Part shown: piece by piece, positions 1 to 10,800 of the stretch | Numbering within the stretch: the first letter of the stretch is position 1 | Layout of the letters: each line of letters opens with the position of its first letter | Assembly (NCBI GenBank): GCA_035294265.1 | Contig: DATGLK010000055.1 | Span: forward strand, 1 to 39,721 | Length of the DNA stretch: 39,721 nt | Direction of reading: 5' to 3' | From: Candidatus Binataceae bacterium | Lineage (GTDB): Bacteria > Desulfobacterota > Binatia > Binatales > Binataceae | Notes under the pieces: generated by a model | The model's database searches: none | Seen by the model: the letters and a program-made list of their open reading frames with translations, nothing else | Told to the model about the DNA's origin: nothing | Translations under genes and position numbers: made by a program

Positions 1-1646
1 GGCCGCACGATCTGCGCCGCGAATTCCTTCTCCAGCGCCTCAATCGTGTCGGCCTGAAGGGCGGTCTTATCTTCGCGCAGGCGCACGATGCGAGCAAAGC
101 GCAGGGCCATACCACAGGCATACCGTGGACTTTTCTGGATATCGTTGAATGCCACCTCGACTACCAACTCGGGACGCACTCGCACCGTTCCGCCCGCCTC
201 AGAAAGTTTAAGGGCCAGTAGCCGCTGGGTAAGCTCGGCGAATTCCTGGTCGCTGGGCCCCTTGAAGGTTTTGCCGACCTCGAACAACTCGCCCGCCGGC
301 CCGCGCGCCGCCAGATGGTAATTCGACAGCCAGCCGTGGCGCCTGCCATAGCCCCAGTCGGCCGCCACGATTACCAAATCCAGGGTGCGGACTCCCTTGA
401 TCTTAAGCCATCCCCGCCCGCGGCTACCCGGAGTGTAGGTGCTCTCCAACGCCTTGGCCATGACTCCCTCGAACCCGGCCGCCAGCGCGGCGCGAAAAAA
501 AAGCTCGCCAGCGTCAGGCGAAGCCGGTAACAAGCGCCCCACCAACTCCAGACCCCCGCGCGCCGCCAGCTCGCTGAGCGCCTCAAAGCGCTGATGATAA
601 GCCTGGTCGATCAGTAGGCGGCCATCGCAAGCCAACAGATCGAAGACGAAAAGGCGTACCGGCGCTTCACGGCGCAATCGCTCGACCTCACGAATGCGGC
701 GGAACCGACGCATGAGATCCTGGAAAGCCAGCGGCCGGCCTTCGCCGTCAACCGCGAGCACCTCGCCGTCGAGAATAAAATCAGTGTCGCTCAGCCGGTT
801 AGCTATCTGTTCCGTGATTTCGGGCAGACTGGCGGTAATTTCGTTCAGCCGGCGGGAAAAAATCCGGGTTTGGCCGGCCGCATGATGAAGCTGCACCCGG
901 GCGCCATCGAGTTTGTGCTCCAATGCCAGGCGTGGCCCCAGGATCGCGAAGGCCTCGGCAACCGACAATGCGCTTTGCGCCAGCATCGGCTTCAGCGGCT
1001 TGAGTTCGGTTGAGCGCTCGGCAGGCGCACGCCCCGGGCCATCAAGCAATGTGCGCAGGAGGCGGCCAGGGTCGCCCTCGAGCATGCCGGCGCGGCGCAC
1101 CTCTGCGAGCGGGCGGGCGGCGGCACGTGCAATCGCCTCCAGCAGGACGCCCTCGTTCATCCCGTGGCGCATCTCGCGGATCAAAATCTTTGCTACGTAC
1201 TTGGCTTCCAAGGCATCGGCGCGTGCCAGCAGCTCGCGCAGTATAGCCAGCTTGCGTGCCCGTGCTTGAGACCCTTCGATCTGGGTGACCGCGCGAAAGT
1301 AAGCTTCTACCTCGGTAATAGTCAGCGTGGGTGGGGGTTGGGTACGACGGCGCATCGCCAGCTCCACCGCTTCGCCGAAATCCACGGCGGCGGCGAAGAT
1401 GTCCTCGCCCTGATCGAGCGCGCCGGTCAATTCGGCGGCGAGCCGCCACACCGCCCGGCCACTGAGATTGAGCTTGGCTTCTTCCCCTACTGGGAGCGCA
1501 CGGCCGATCAGGAAGCGCGCCGCGATGACGGCCTCCTCTGGCGCCAAACGGCTGAGCAAGTCGCCGGCCAACTCGGCCATCTGTAGGCGACTGTGGGTCT
1601 GGCTCAGCGCTTGGCAAACCTGGGCAAATTCCAGAAAGCTGGCCAT
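1..1646 (-). CDS. ATP-dependent DNA ligase (partial, C-terminus beyond left edge)
   Basis: Seals DNA nicks through an enzyme-AMP intermediate. The reading frame runs from ATG at 1646 to the window edge without a stop (about 548 codons). An in-frame TGA lies four codons upstream, so this ATG is the first possible one. The N-terminal helical DNA-binding domain covers about residues 1-210. The adenylation motif EHKLDGAR puts the nucleotide lysine near residue 245. DFILDGEV is the motif III region, and GFEGVMAK followed by WLKIKG gives motifs IV and V. An OB-fold region with LRFARIVRLREDK follows. The layout matches the single-subunit archaeal/bacterial LigB-type ligases of about 510-580 residues, so only a few dozen residues should be missing. 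It lies 59 bp downstream of the stress-protein gene on the same strand. Confidence 0.9.
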   Translation of the reverse strand, partial: MASFLEFAQVCQALSQTHSRLQMAELAGDLLSRLAPEEAVIAARFLIGRALPVGEEAKLNLSGRAVWRLAAELTGALDQGEDIFAAAVDFGEAVELAMRRRTQPPPTLTITEVEAYFRAVTQIEGSQARARKLAILRELLARADALEAKYVAKILIREMRHGMNEGVLLEAIARAAARPLAEVRRAGMLEGDPGRLLRTLLDGPGRAPAERSTELKPLKPMLAQSALSVAEAFAILGPRLALEHKLDGARVQLHHAAGQTRIFSRRLNEITASLPEITEQIANRLSDTDFILDGEVLAVDGEGRPLAFQDLMRRFRRIREVERLRREAPVRLFVFDLLACDGRLLIDQAYHQRFEALSELAARGGLELVGRLLPASPDAGELFFRAALAAGFEGVMAKALESTYTPGSRGRGWLKIKGVRTLDLVIVAADWGYGRRHGWLSNYHLAARGPAGELFEVGKTFKGPSDQEFAELTQRLLALKLSEAGGTVRVRPELVVEVAFNDIQKSPRYACGMALRFARIVRLREDKTALQADTIEALEKEFAAQIVR

Positions 1647-1705
1647 CGCTTGGTCTCAACAAGGTATCACGCCGGCTGCAATTTCGGCGCCGCAACCGGG
1701 AATCT

Positions 1706-2182
1706 TCAAGTGCGCTTACGCGGGTGGGGCCGGATAATCAAGACCGGGCAATTGGCCTCTTGCGTAACCCGTCCGACCACACTGCCCAACACCAGATGAC
1801 TCAGACCGGTACGACCGTGAGTAGCCATGACGATCAAGTCGGCACCTAGACTGTCGGCGAACGCGACCACATCTTCATCCGGAATCCCGCTGCGAACATG
1901 AAGAACGAAGCCGTCGGGGTCTTCAATCGTGCGCACGGCGATCTCGCGCAACCGCTCGAATGCCTGCTTTTCCCATAGCGGGTCGCGCTGAAAAGGAACC
2001 GGCGAGTCCATGTCCGGATTGGGTATGCGGGCCACGTGTAACAAGTGAACTTTGACCCGGTTCTCCTTGGCCAACGCCCACGCCAGCGGCAGCGCCTCCA
2101 GGGAAACCGAATCGAAGTCGATCGGGCACAATATTGTTCGGTAGTTAAGCACGCGATGATTGCTCCAACTCGTATTCTCCAA
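1706..2182 (-). CDS. Universal stress protein (UspA family)
   Basis: A single Usp domain of 158 residues, probably a cytoplasmic nucleotide-binding stress protein. The first strand reads RTILCPIDFDSVS. The C-terminal phosphate-binding region reads ATHGRTGLSHLVLGSV, close to the G-2X-G-9X-G-S signature with alanine in place of the first glycine, and it is followed by NCPVLIIRP. The TTG at 2182 is the first start of the open frame. A GTG at 2152 (VLNYRTI), with GGAG about ten bases upstream, is an equally good start and would trim ten residues. It probably shares a transcript with the downstream ligase gene. Confidence 0.88.
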   Translation of the reverse strand: MENTSWSNHRVLNYRTILCPIDFDSVSLEALPLAWALAKENRVKVHLLHVARIPNPDMDSPVPFQRDPLWEKQAFERLREIAVRTIEDPDGFVLHVRSGIPDEDVVAFADSLGADLIVMATHGRTGLSHLVLGSVVGRVTQEANCPVLIIRPHPRKRT

Positions 2183-2432
2183 AATGATCCACAGACGCGC
2201 TTACCGGGTTGTGACAAACGCTTATCGAGCCTGCCGCGGAACCCGCAATTTCCTTTCGCGCTTTGGCCTCATCCGGCAAGCCCGATGTCGCGCAACTATA
2301 ACGCGGCTCGCGAAACTCTATCATGGCTAGCGCGATAAGCCACAGCGCCGGGACCGCCGAAATAACGATGGCGGGCTGAATTTACAGCGTGGCGAAAAAG
2401 ACTAAGCCGCGTTCAAAGCGGGGAAAAGCGTC

Positions 2433-2460
2433 GCGGGGAGCATATTTATATGCTCCCCGC
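2433..2460 (-). terminator. Hairpin downstream of the DUF1302-like gene
   Basis: A perfect 12-bp inverted repeat (gcggggagcata / tatgctccccgc) with a 4-base loop sits about 20 bp past the stop of the outer-membrane gene. On the minus strand it is followed after a few bases by a short T run (gcttttcccc). It is a good stem with a weak U-tract, so a probable but not certain intrinsic terminator. Confidence 0.5.
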
Positions 2461-2480
2461 GCGCGGTCAAAGGCAGGCGA

Positions 2481-4265
2481 TTATATAAGTTCGAAGTTAT
2501 ACTGGAACTGGAATACCAGCTGCGACAGGCCCTTGAAGATGCCCAAATCGCTACCGCCATCGGGAAAACCAAAGCGGTTGGTGCCCAGGATTTCAATCCA
2601 GCGGATAGTTGCGAAATACTTGGAGGTCCAGGGCGGAGTCAGCGTAATGCTGGGAAAGAAGGCAAAGGTCTCGCCATTTGGATCATAGGTCATGGTCCAG
2701 GCTGGCGAGATCGCGCCCCAATACCAACTGGTCGCGATGTTAAGCGAGCCGCTGATGTCGTTGTGGTACATCCGGCTGAAGTATAACGGGAACTGCTGCA
2801 TGTTTTTGCTGGGACTGAGCAACGTCGTGCCATCAACCTCGGCATTCATGGTCAAGTTTCCGCTTTCGGTCAGCCATGGCACGTATGCCGAATCCAGATC
2901 AACCGCCGCGATCCACAGGACCTGGTCGGTGTAGGTGAGCGCGTCAGGCGAGCCTCCGATCAGGCTTGGGTAGAGCGTGGTTCCCGGAATCGACAGCGTG
3001 TTATAGGGCATGTGGTTTTGGTACATGACCTCTGTGCGCGCCACCAAGGGGAGCGTTGATAGGAAGCCGGGCAGGTAAAGCGGGCGATTGGCGGTGAAAC
3101 CGCCACCTTGGTACTCCGGATAAATGAAGTTGCTACGCCGTGAATAGACCGCACCCGGCACGATCGGACTGGTCTGATTGGTCAGCTGCATTACGGGCAG
3201 GTAGACGTGCGCGTTGGCGTAAATCGCCGTCATCTCGGTGTCCCAAGCCAACGTGTGCAGCCGTACGAACACGTTGCTGTTGGCGAAGGTCGCATTGGGG
3301 AACACCTGGTTAGGGCTCATGAACGAGGGAGTATAAAGCCCGGTCCCGGCGGGGCCGTTGCGCTGAAACAACACCAGTGGCGGTGCGCTTTCGGTTGGCT
3401 CGCCAGGAGGCGGCGGGCCCTCGCCGGTGCAGACCGTACCATGCGCGCCGGCGGTACAACCACGAGTATCGACACGGCCGGCAAAGCGACCACCGGGGAT
3501 CTGCGTAAGCAGGGTCTCGCGCCCGGCGATCGCGTCCAATCCGTCGTATTGATCATTGGCGTAGTCCACGCTGTTGTACATGAAGTCGAAGCCGGGCTCG
3601 TAGACCACTTCCACGAAATTCGAGTCAAAGGGGCCGAATTTGGGCAGATTGAGGATCGGATGGATCATCCAAATCGGCATATAGCTCTGTTCAAGGTTGG
3701 CGAACCCAAAGCCCCAGCTCAGATCCTGAGGATTGATCTGATCGGTGGCACGAAAGGTAATGGATTCGCCCCATTTTACAATTTGCCGGCCGATAAAAAT
3801 ATCGAGGGGTCCCAAGCGATGCTTAATCCAGAATTCCCGGATGTTGTACTGGTTATAGAAGTCGCTGTTGCAATGCACCCGGTAGACGGTAGGAGCGAAT
3901 TGATTAGAGCAGCTATTTTCGAATGGATAGCTCGGCTCGTAGACGCCCCAAAAGCGCATGAAAACCTGATCGTTCTCAGTCGGGTTATCGTTGAGATCGA
4001 GCTGAACGAAGTTGCGTTCCGTGGAGAGCGAATTCTTGCTTCGATTGTAACCAATCGCTTCGGTGTCCAGGAACACTCCGCTGCTGTTGTTGATGAACCC
4101 CGACAGGGTCAACGTCTTGAGCGCCATTGGCTCGTTGGAATTAGCGGTGCCGGTTTGCGCCAGCGAGTTGCCAGTGACTAGCGCGACCAACCCCATCATC
4201 ACTGCTAACAGCAGTATCAGGGGGCGATATGGCGCCGATCGCTGTACTCTCCCCAGATTGATCAT
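2481..4265 (-). CDS. DUF1302-like outer-membrane beta-barrel protein
   Basis: A 594-residue exported protein. The N-terminus has basic residues, a hydrophobic run (LILLLAVMMGLVALVTG) and a likely cleavage after NSLAQ near residue 37. The mature part alternates polar and aromatic residues as beta-barrels do and ends in aromatic-rich strands (LVFQFQYNFELI). The segment GRQIVKWGES followed by TDQINPQDLSWG is the clearest signature; DUF1302 outer-membrane proteins carry a similar GRQ..xWGES...INPxD block. A Pro/Gly/Glu-rich loop with cysteine pairs lies near residues 270-300. No DUF1329 partner gene, its common neighbour elsewhere, is in the window. Substrate unknown; hydrophobic-compound transport is only a guess from family context. 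Confidence 0.75.
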   Translation of the reverse strand: MINLGRVQRSAPYRPLILLLAVMMGLVALVTGNSLAQTGTANSNEPMALKTLTLSGFINNSSGVFLDTEAIGYNRSKNSLSTERNFVQLDLNDNPTENDQVFMRFWGVYEPSYPFENSCSNQFAPTVYRVHCNSDFYNQYNIREFWIKHRLGPLDIFIGRQIVKWGESITFRATDQINPQDLSWGFGFANLEQSYMPIWMIHPILNLPKFGPFDSNFVEVVYEPGFDFMYNSVDYANDQYDGLDAIAGRETLLTQIPGGRFAGRVDTRGCTAGAHGTVCTGEGPPPPGEPTESAPPLVLFQRNGPAGTGLYTPSFMSPNQVFPNATFANSNVFVRLHTLAWDTEMTAIYANAHVYLPVMQLTNQTSPIVPGAVYSRRSNFIYPEYQGGGFTANRPLYLPGFLSTLPLVARTEVMYQNHMPYNTLSIPGTTLYPSLIGGSPDALTYTDQVLWIAAVDLDSAYVPWLTESGNLTMNAEVDGTTLLSPSKNMQQFPLYFSRMYHNDISGSLNIATSWYWGAISPAWTMTYDPNGETFAFFPSITLTPPWTSKYFATIRWIEILGTNRFGFPDGGSDLGIFKGLSQLVFQFQYNFELI

Positions 4266-4959
4266 CGTCGTATTGCCTCTGTTAGTGGCCGCATCGGTCT
4301 TCCATGACGCGGGCGTTGCAAATACTCCTCAGCTCATCAAATTGATATCGGTCACAAATATTACGCAGGCAAGCCCTTCCGCCCGGTAGCTTACCATCCT
4401 CCACCCATCTGACCACGACCACTCGTACCCCCGGGGCTCACAACCTGGAATAACTCCCGTGACGAAGGCCGGCTTGAGAGCGAAACAATCAATTCCACCA
4501 GCGAGGCACTTTGAGAGGTTGTGGAGGCCAGAGTTCTGGGAGCCGACCTCGCAAAAATCTCAGACGATGAAGACGCAATGCGATTCGAGCAGCCCGTGTT
4601 TGAATCCATAACCGGCTCAATCCACTTTAGGCTGCGATTGTATTACTCGATGCCCTGCTTGTTGTCAACGAAAAGACTATGGAAGTTTTAAGCGGCCAAC
4701 GTGGAACAGGTGCCAAAAAGAAATGACAGGCCGAAAGTTCCCACTCGGTTGCCGCGCTTAATCCAGCCTTCACGACGAAAGAGCAACTAGCAGCGGGGCT
4801 GGAGCGGCACAAGCGCGCCAAGGAAGAATTTGCCCGACATCAGAGGGTCCCTCGGGGTCGATTGAACTGCCGAGGAAGCCTATATCGCAGGGTCCTTCGC
4901 TGGTCTCCAGGACGACGTGCTGGCGGTTGACGGCGTCAGATACTGACGTGAGAGGCTAC
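4266..4959. other. Gene-poor spacer
   Basis: Nearly 700 bp between the DUF1302-like gene and the efflux operon. I see no convincing gene. The short frames present (about 64-72 codons) lack ribosome sites and recognisable motifs. A lysine/glutamate-rich stretch on the plus strand near 4760-4840 could be a scrap of a decayed gene. The promoter of the DUF1302-like gene must lie at the left end of this spacer. Confidence 0.4.
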
Positions 4960-6498
4960 TCAGCCGGGAAACTGGGTCAGCGAGCGCGCGGTAGCTTGAT
5001 CCACTGCGGCCTTGGCGAGCGAGTAAGAGTACAGCGCGGTGGCGTAGTCGGCGTCGGACTGGGTGTAGTAACGCTGGGCATCCTCTAACTCCACGATATT
5101 GGCCAGCCCAGCCTGATAGCGCTCGTTGGCCAACTGCAGCTCCGCGCGAGAGGCGTCCAGCGCATTTTTAGCGTGGATGATCCGTTGGACGGAGGCTTGC
5201 CAATCCAAAAAGGCGGTGTGAACCTGCATGATCACCCGCTGGTGAAGGTCTTCGAGGGCTTGGGCCAGGGCGCGCTGACGCAGCCTGGCTTCCTGGACCT
5301 CGTGGGTAGTCAGAAAACTATTGAAGATCGGCCAGTAGATCATAAGGCCGACGTTGAAATTGTTGACCACCGGCAAGCCGGTGCTCATCCCGGCATAACC
5401 ACCCACCGCGCTGACCGTGGGCAGATAATCGCTGCGATACTGGGTAATCTGCGCTCCCATCGCGCGCGCCTCATCCTCGTACATCTTGAGATCGGGCCGT
5501 AGCGCCATCGCCGTGCGCAGCAAAGCCGGGAGCTGATCGGTGATTGGCTGATAGGTGAGAACTTCAGCGGGTTGATAATCGGGCGCGGTTTCACTCAACC
5601 CCATCGCATTGTCCAGCCCGACCTTGGCGTCCGCCAAAGCGTTGCGCGCATCGACCAGGTGCAACTGCGCCCGTTCCACCGCGGCGCGAGTGAGATAAAC
5701 ATCCAGTTCCGGGCGCAGGCCGGTGGCGGCCTTGACCTTGGCTTCATGCAAGTGGAAATCGCGTTGCTGAACCGCGACCCGGTAGACTCGCACCATCTGA
5801 GCGGCTTCAAGCATGCGGAAGTAACGTTCGGAAACCTCGAAAATCAGGTCCAGATCGGTCAGCCGGCTCTTGGCCTCCGCGGCCTGGGCTTCGAACTCGC
5901 GCTGCACCACGAAGCCATGGCGGCGACCGAAGTCGAACAGAAACTGCGACAGCGACAGCCCCATTAGATAGTTGTTTTGCACCTGCGAGGTCTGCTCGAA
6001 AGCAGTGGCGGCCGGCATATTATGATTGCGCCCGCTCATTCGAGGAAAATCACCAAAGGGATTGTAGTAGCTGGTATTGCCAATGCCGTTAATAGTCGAC
6101 CCGAATTCCTGGGCCGAACCGTACACCTGCGGCCCCAGGTAAGAGCGCGCCTCGCCTACTCGCTGGCGCGATGCGCCGGCCTCGTCCAGCGCTTCCTTGA
6201 CGAGGGGATGGTAGGATAGCGCGATTCGAATGGCTTGACGCAGAGTCAAGCTGCTACCGGCCCGAATGGGAGGTTTCTCTTCGCTAGTCGGACCACCGCT
6301 CAACGGCCTGACTTGCGGCACGCTAACGACATTGCCCGCCGGCCCGCTCAGCGAGGAAAACGGCGTGCTCCACGAAACCGGAGGTTCGCTCTGGCGAGGT
6401 ACGAGCGAGGTAACCGAAGCGGTACCCGCCAGGGCTAGATCACCGAAGGTCGCCAGCAGCAGGCAGGCCACTACCCAAGATGCGAAGTGATAGCGCAT
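4960..6498 (-). CDS. TolC-family outer-membrane efflux channel
   Basis: A 512-residue outer-membrane channel of an RND pump. It has a signal peptide (residues 1-24, ending LALAG), a proline/serine-rich stretch to about residue 80, and two OEP repeats. The first begins at LTLRQAIRIALSYHP. The second includes LRTAMALRPDLKMYEDEA and runs into QLANERYQAGLANIVELEDAQ, the usual closing helix of TolC proteins. It is last in a three-gene minus-strand operon, 53 bp after the adaptor gene. ATG at 6498 is chosen because the signal peptide begins there. Confidence 0.9.
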   Translation of the reverse strand: MRYHFASWVVACLLLATFGDLALAGTASVTSLVPRQSEPPVSWSTPFSSLSGPAGNVVSVPQVRPLSGGPTSEEKPPIRAGSSLTLRQAIRIALSYHPLVKEALDEAGASRQRVGEARSYLGPQVYGSAQEFGSTINGIGNTSYYNPFGDFPRMSGRNHNMPAATAFEQTSQVQNNYLMGLSLSQFLFDFGRRHGFVVQREFEAQAAEAKSRLTDLDLIFEVSERYFRMLEAAQMVRVYRVAVQQRDFHLHEAKVKAATGLRPELDVYLTRAAVERAQLHLVDARNALADAKVGLDNAMGLSETAPDYQPAEVLTYQPITDQLPALLRTAMALRPDLKMYEDEARAMGAQITQYRSDYLPTVSAVGGYAGMSTGLPVVNNFNVGLMIYWPIFNSFLTTHEVQEARLRQRALAQALEDLHQRVIMQVHTAFLDWQASVQRIIHAKNALDASRAELQLANERYQAGLANIVELEDAQRYYTQSDADYATALYSYSLAKAAVDQATARSLTQFPG

Positions 6499-6551
6499 GG
6501 ACGATTTACTCCAACAAATCGACGCGAGGGAAAGACTGCGTCTTTATTTAA

Positions 6552-7730
6552 CTACTCGATGTTCCCCGAGCTGGTATCAGCACTAGCCGCGGAAATTGGC
6601 GCTATATTGGGACGAACCTTCTGTCCTGCGATCAAGGAGCTACTGTAAGTTGCCACGACCATGGAATTATCGCTTAGACCCGAAGTGATCTCGACCCGAT
6701 TGCCATCGGCTATGCCGGTGGAAACCGCAACCTTGGCCAGCCGGCCGTCGTGAACTACCCACACCTGGGCGGCACGCCCGCTTCCCTGGACTGCCGACGT
6801 GGGCAAACTGAGCGCATCGAGATGACGCTCAAGGTCGAGGGTGACGTGAGCGTAAGAGCGGGGATAGATCCGGTGGTCCGGGTTGGGCACATCAACTTCG
6901 GCCAGCATCGTACGGGTGGCCAGATCCAGCGAGGTCGCATAACGGGTTACGGTGCCTTGGAAAACCTCCCCCGGATATTCATCGAAACGCAATCGCGCGG
7001 GAGTTCCGCGCCGAATGAAAGGATAATCCTGTTCGGGCACGTAGACGTACACCCGCACGGTATCGATATCAGCCAGAGTCAGCACCGGCCCGCCTCCGGT
7101 GCGGTGGCCGCCCGCGCCTTCGGTGGCCCCAGGCGAGATTAGCCCGGAGGTTTCATTGACCCCGAAATCGCCACCCCCCGCCCGAATCAGCGCCCCCGGA
7201 TCGGCGAAGCGCCCAGTGATGACGCCGTTGAAGGGGGCGATGATCTTGGTGTATCCGACCATGGTCTGGAGCGTGCGCACCGCTTCCTGTGCTTCCTGGT
7301 AGCGAGCGTAGGCGATGTCGACGTCTTCCTGCGAAACCAGGCGCGGATCCGTCTTCTGAACCCGCGCGATGCGCTGGTAGGTCACGCGCTCGATTACCAG
7401 CCGAGCTTGGGCGTGCGCCAAATTGGATTGCAACTCGGGCACCTCCACCACCGCCAGGACCTGGCCTTTCTTGACCCAATCACCCTTGTCCACGCTGATC
7501 GATTGCAAGTAGCCAGTGACCTTGGCGTGAAGCGCGGTCTCGTACATACCCACCACGTCACCGGGTAGTTCCAGCTTGCGCGCCATCTCGGCCCGCTGCG
7601 GATGGATCACGCCGACGATGGGAACCGGCGGCGCGGGCGGGGGCACTTCGGGATTGGCCTGTCGCGCGCAACCAGCCGCCAGAGCAACTACCATTATCGC
7701 GCTGCACATCAGCAATAATTTGCCTTTCAA
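6552..7730 (-). CDS. RND periplasmic adaptor (membrane fusion) lipoprotein
   Basis: Connects the inner-membrane pump to the TolC channel. It has a biotinyl/lipoyl-like hairpin (ALHAKVTGYLQSISVDKGDWV), a coiled-coil hairpin, the second lipoyl half (YTKIIAPFNGVITGRFADPG) and beta-barrel and membrane-proximal domains. I prefer the TTG start at 7730. It has AGCGAGGT six bases upstream and gives a textbook lipoprotein signal with lipobox LAAGC (Cys21) and 392 residues. An ATG at 7844 also opens the frame, 23 bp after the pump gene, but would put 38 atypical residues before the signal. A glycine-rich insert (GGHRTGGGP) lies in the barrel region. It sits between the pump and TolC genes in the operon. 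Confidence 0.88.
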   Translation of the reverse strand: MKGKLLLMCSAIMVVALAAGCARQANPEVPPPAPPVPIVGVIHPQRAEMARKLELPGDVVGMYETALHAKVTGYLQSISVDKGDWVKKGQVLAVVEVPELQSNLAHAQARLVIERVTYQRIARVQKTDPRLVSQEDVDIAYARYQEAQEAVRTLQTMVGYTKIIAPFNGVITGRFADPGALIRAGGGDFGVNETSGLISPGATEGAGGHRTGGGPVLTLADIDTVRVYVYVPEQDYPFIRRGTPARLRFDEYPGEVFQGTVTRYATSLDLATRTMLAEVDVPNPDHRIYPRSYAHVTLDLERHLDALSLPTSAVQGSGRAAQVWVVHDGRLAKVAVSTGIADGNRVEITSGLSDNSMVVATYSSSLIAGQKVRPNIAPISAASADTSSGNIE

Positions 7731-7867
7731 CGCCAGACCTCGCTGTTCGAGAATGCCCAAGGTGGCAATCGCCGCCGTGGGCCGCCACGGCGACCCTTGA
7801 GCAGGGCGCGCGGCGTCAGGGACGGTTTGCAAGCCAGTTGTCATCTTCACTACTCGTCGCCAAACCT

Positions 7868-10800
7868 TTAAGGCTGCCGGTCGGCGGCGTGACGCGCCTC
7901 GACGCGGGCATAGAAGAATTCGTAAATGCAAGGCACTAAAAACAACGTCAAAACGGTTGAAACCGCCAGTCCGCCCACGGCCGCTCGCGCCAGCGGCGCC
8001 GAAGCTTCCGAACCTTCCCCGATTTTGAGCGCAATTGGCATCAGGCCGGCCACCGTGGCCAGCGCGGTCATTAGAATGGGCCGCATCCTGATCCGGGCCG
8101 AGTCAATCACGGCGCGACGCAGGGGGTAGCCCTGGCGCCGTCTTTCGTTGGCGAAATCAACCAACAGGATGGAGTTGGAGACTACGATTCCAACCATCAC
8201 GATGATACCCATGAACGACTCGATGTTCAGGGTGGTGCTGGTCGCCCACAGGGTCCAGATTACCCCGATCAGCCCCATCGGCACCGCGAACATGATTATA
8301 AAGGGGTCGAGAAAAGAACAGAACTGGGCCACCATGACCAGATAGAGCAGAACCACGGCCAGCGGCAGCCCGAACCCGAAGCTCTGGAAGGAGGCCTTCA
8401 TCGAGGCAACCGCGCCGCGGTAGCTAATCGACACCCCCTTGGGCAGATGCAGGACCCGCAGGCTGCGGTCGATGGTGGCTTGCGTACCGCCCAGATCCTC
8501 GGTCCGCGGTGCCACCAGCAAATCGACCACCCGTTGAATGTTGTAGTGGTCGGCTTCCGAAGGGTGATATTCGGGAGAAATGGTGGCGACATCGCGCAGC
8601 AGCAGGCTCTGGGCGTGGCCGGTTTCGCCGGCGAAGTTACGCACGGGAATATTTTGTAGCGCCTGAGTGGAGTCAAACCCGGAATCGCTTTGCGCATATT
8701 GCACGGTTAGGAAGTAGTCATTTTTGTTTTGATGATCGATCCAGATCGACGGCGCGATATAGAGGTTGGAGTCCAGCGCCGTAATTACGCCAGAGACCAC
8801 GTCTTTTTGCGTCATCCCCATACGCGCCGCGCGCACCCGATCCACCTTCACGTTGAGGGTGGGATAATCGGGTTCCTGCAAAATGAAAGTCTGAGAGACC
8901 TGGGGCAGCTCCGAGACGATTTCGCGAGCCGCGTTGGCACTGCGGTAAAGCGCGCCGAAGCTGGAGCCGGCGAACTGCACATCGATTGGCGCGATCATGC
9001 CGAAATTCAGCACCGCGTCAATGATGCTGCCCGAGGAAAACAAGGTAGTCGCCTCGGGCAGGCGCACTGGCAGCAGCTCCTTGAGTTGGCGCTCGTAATA
9101 GGCAGTGGGCTTTTTATGAGCGGCTTTCAACTCGACTTGAATGAAACCGGAATCTTCCGCCGCATTGGGCGAATAGATCGCCGAGATGCTGGGCGCCAAG
9201 CCGATATTGGAAACCACCATATCCAATTCGGAGTGCGGAATGACCTGGCGAACCAGCCCTTCGATTCGCTTGGCTATATCGGTAGTAAGCTCGATGCGCG
9301 AGCCGGCCGGCGCGCGGAAATTGATCGTGAAGGTGCCGGCGTCGGTCTCGGGGAACAGCTCGGTTCCCAGTCGCGGGTACATCGCCATGCTAGCCACAAA
9401 CAGGACGGCCACCGCCGCGATCACGGCCAGCTTGGCATTGAGCGCCCGCTCCAAAACCCGCTCATAACGCATCGCGAAGCGCTCGTACACGCGATTGAAA
9501 ATGGCAAACACACCCCCGCCATCGTGTTCAGCAGCTTCTGCCTGCTCGGCGGTCAAGAAGTTGGCGCAATAGATCGGAATGACACTCATCGCGACTAGAT
9601 AAGAGGCCGCCATCGAGAGCACCACCGCCAAGGCCAGGGCGCTGAAGAGAAATTTGGCCACCCCGAATAGAAACATGACCGGGAAGAATACGATACAGGT
9701 GGTGACGGTGGAGGCCAGCACCGGCAAAGCCACTTCCTCGGCTCCGTCGCGCGCGGCCTCGCGCGGCGCTTTACCCTCGGCCAGATGGCGATTGATGTTC
9801 TCAAGTACCACCACTGAGTCGTCCACCAGCCGTCCGATGGCCAGGGCGAAGCCGCCCAGCGTCATGATGTTGATAGTCGAGCCGTTCATGAATAGGCCGA
9901 AAGCGCCGGCCAGGATCGACAGCGGAATGGACAGAAAGATCGCGAAAGTGGAGCGGAAGCTGCCCAGGAAAATCAGGATCATCAGGGAGGCCAACACCGA
10001 ACCACTGACCGCCTCGTGCTCCAGACTTTCCACCGCCTCTCGGATGTAGGTGGACTGGTCCAAGATGGCGTTGAGTTTCATCCCCGCCGGGAAATCAAAC
10101 ACCTTGGGCAGCAGATTCTTGACCCCATCGACTACCGAGATGGTGTTGGCGCCGACTTGGCGCAAAACCGGGATGTAAACCGACGGCTGGCCGTCGATGA
10201 GGACCTTGTTGTACTGAATCTGCGAGGAATCCTGGACTTTCGCCACATCGTTGACCAGCACCGGCGCCTGCCCTCGGCCGATTTTAACCGGGACTTGGCC
10301 GATACGGGGAATGCGCTCGATCATACTGTTGGAATAGATGTAGAAGTCCTTGGTACCGATTTTGGCGTCACCGGCGGGTAGAATCAGGTTGGACTGATTG
10401 AGCGCGTCCACCAGGTTCATCAGAGAGAGGCCTCGTGCCTGCAGCGCCTGTGGGTTGGCATAGACCATGACCTGACGAAACCGGCCGCCAAAAGGGATCG
10501 GCACCGAAGCTCCGGGGACGGTGGCGAGCTGATTGCGGATATTGTAGCGCGCCTCGTCTTCAAGCTGAGTTTCGCTGTAGCCCTTGCCTTTGACCGTAAC
10601 CAGCACCACCGGCAAGGAGGAGGCATCGTACTGCAGGACCAGCGGCGGCAGGGTGCCGGGCGGCATAATTCCCAGGTCTGCCATCGCCAAGGTGCCCATT
10701 TGCGCAGCCGCAGCCTCGACGTTGGTGCCGGGCTGAAAGTAGACCTTGATGATGCTGACCCCCGAGAGCGAGCGCGATTCGACATGCTCGATATTGCTAC

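Noticed and set aside
1042-1695. 217-codon minus-strand open frame
   Set aside because: Same strand but different frame from the DNA ligase, whose motifs and edge-to-edge frame are decisive.
3207-4181. 324-codon plus-strand open frame
   Set aside because: It lies entirely antisense to the DUF1302-like gene, has no ribosome site and no recognisable domain; the minus-strand protein has a signal peptide and family motifs.
8729-9598. 289-codon plus-strand open frame
   Set aside because: Antisense shadow of the RND pump.
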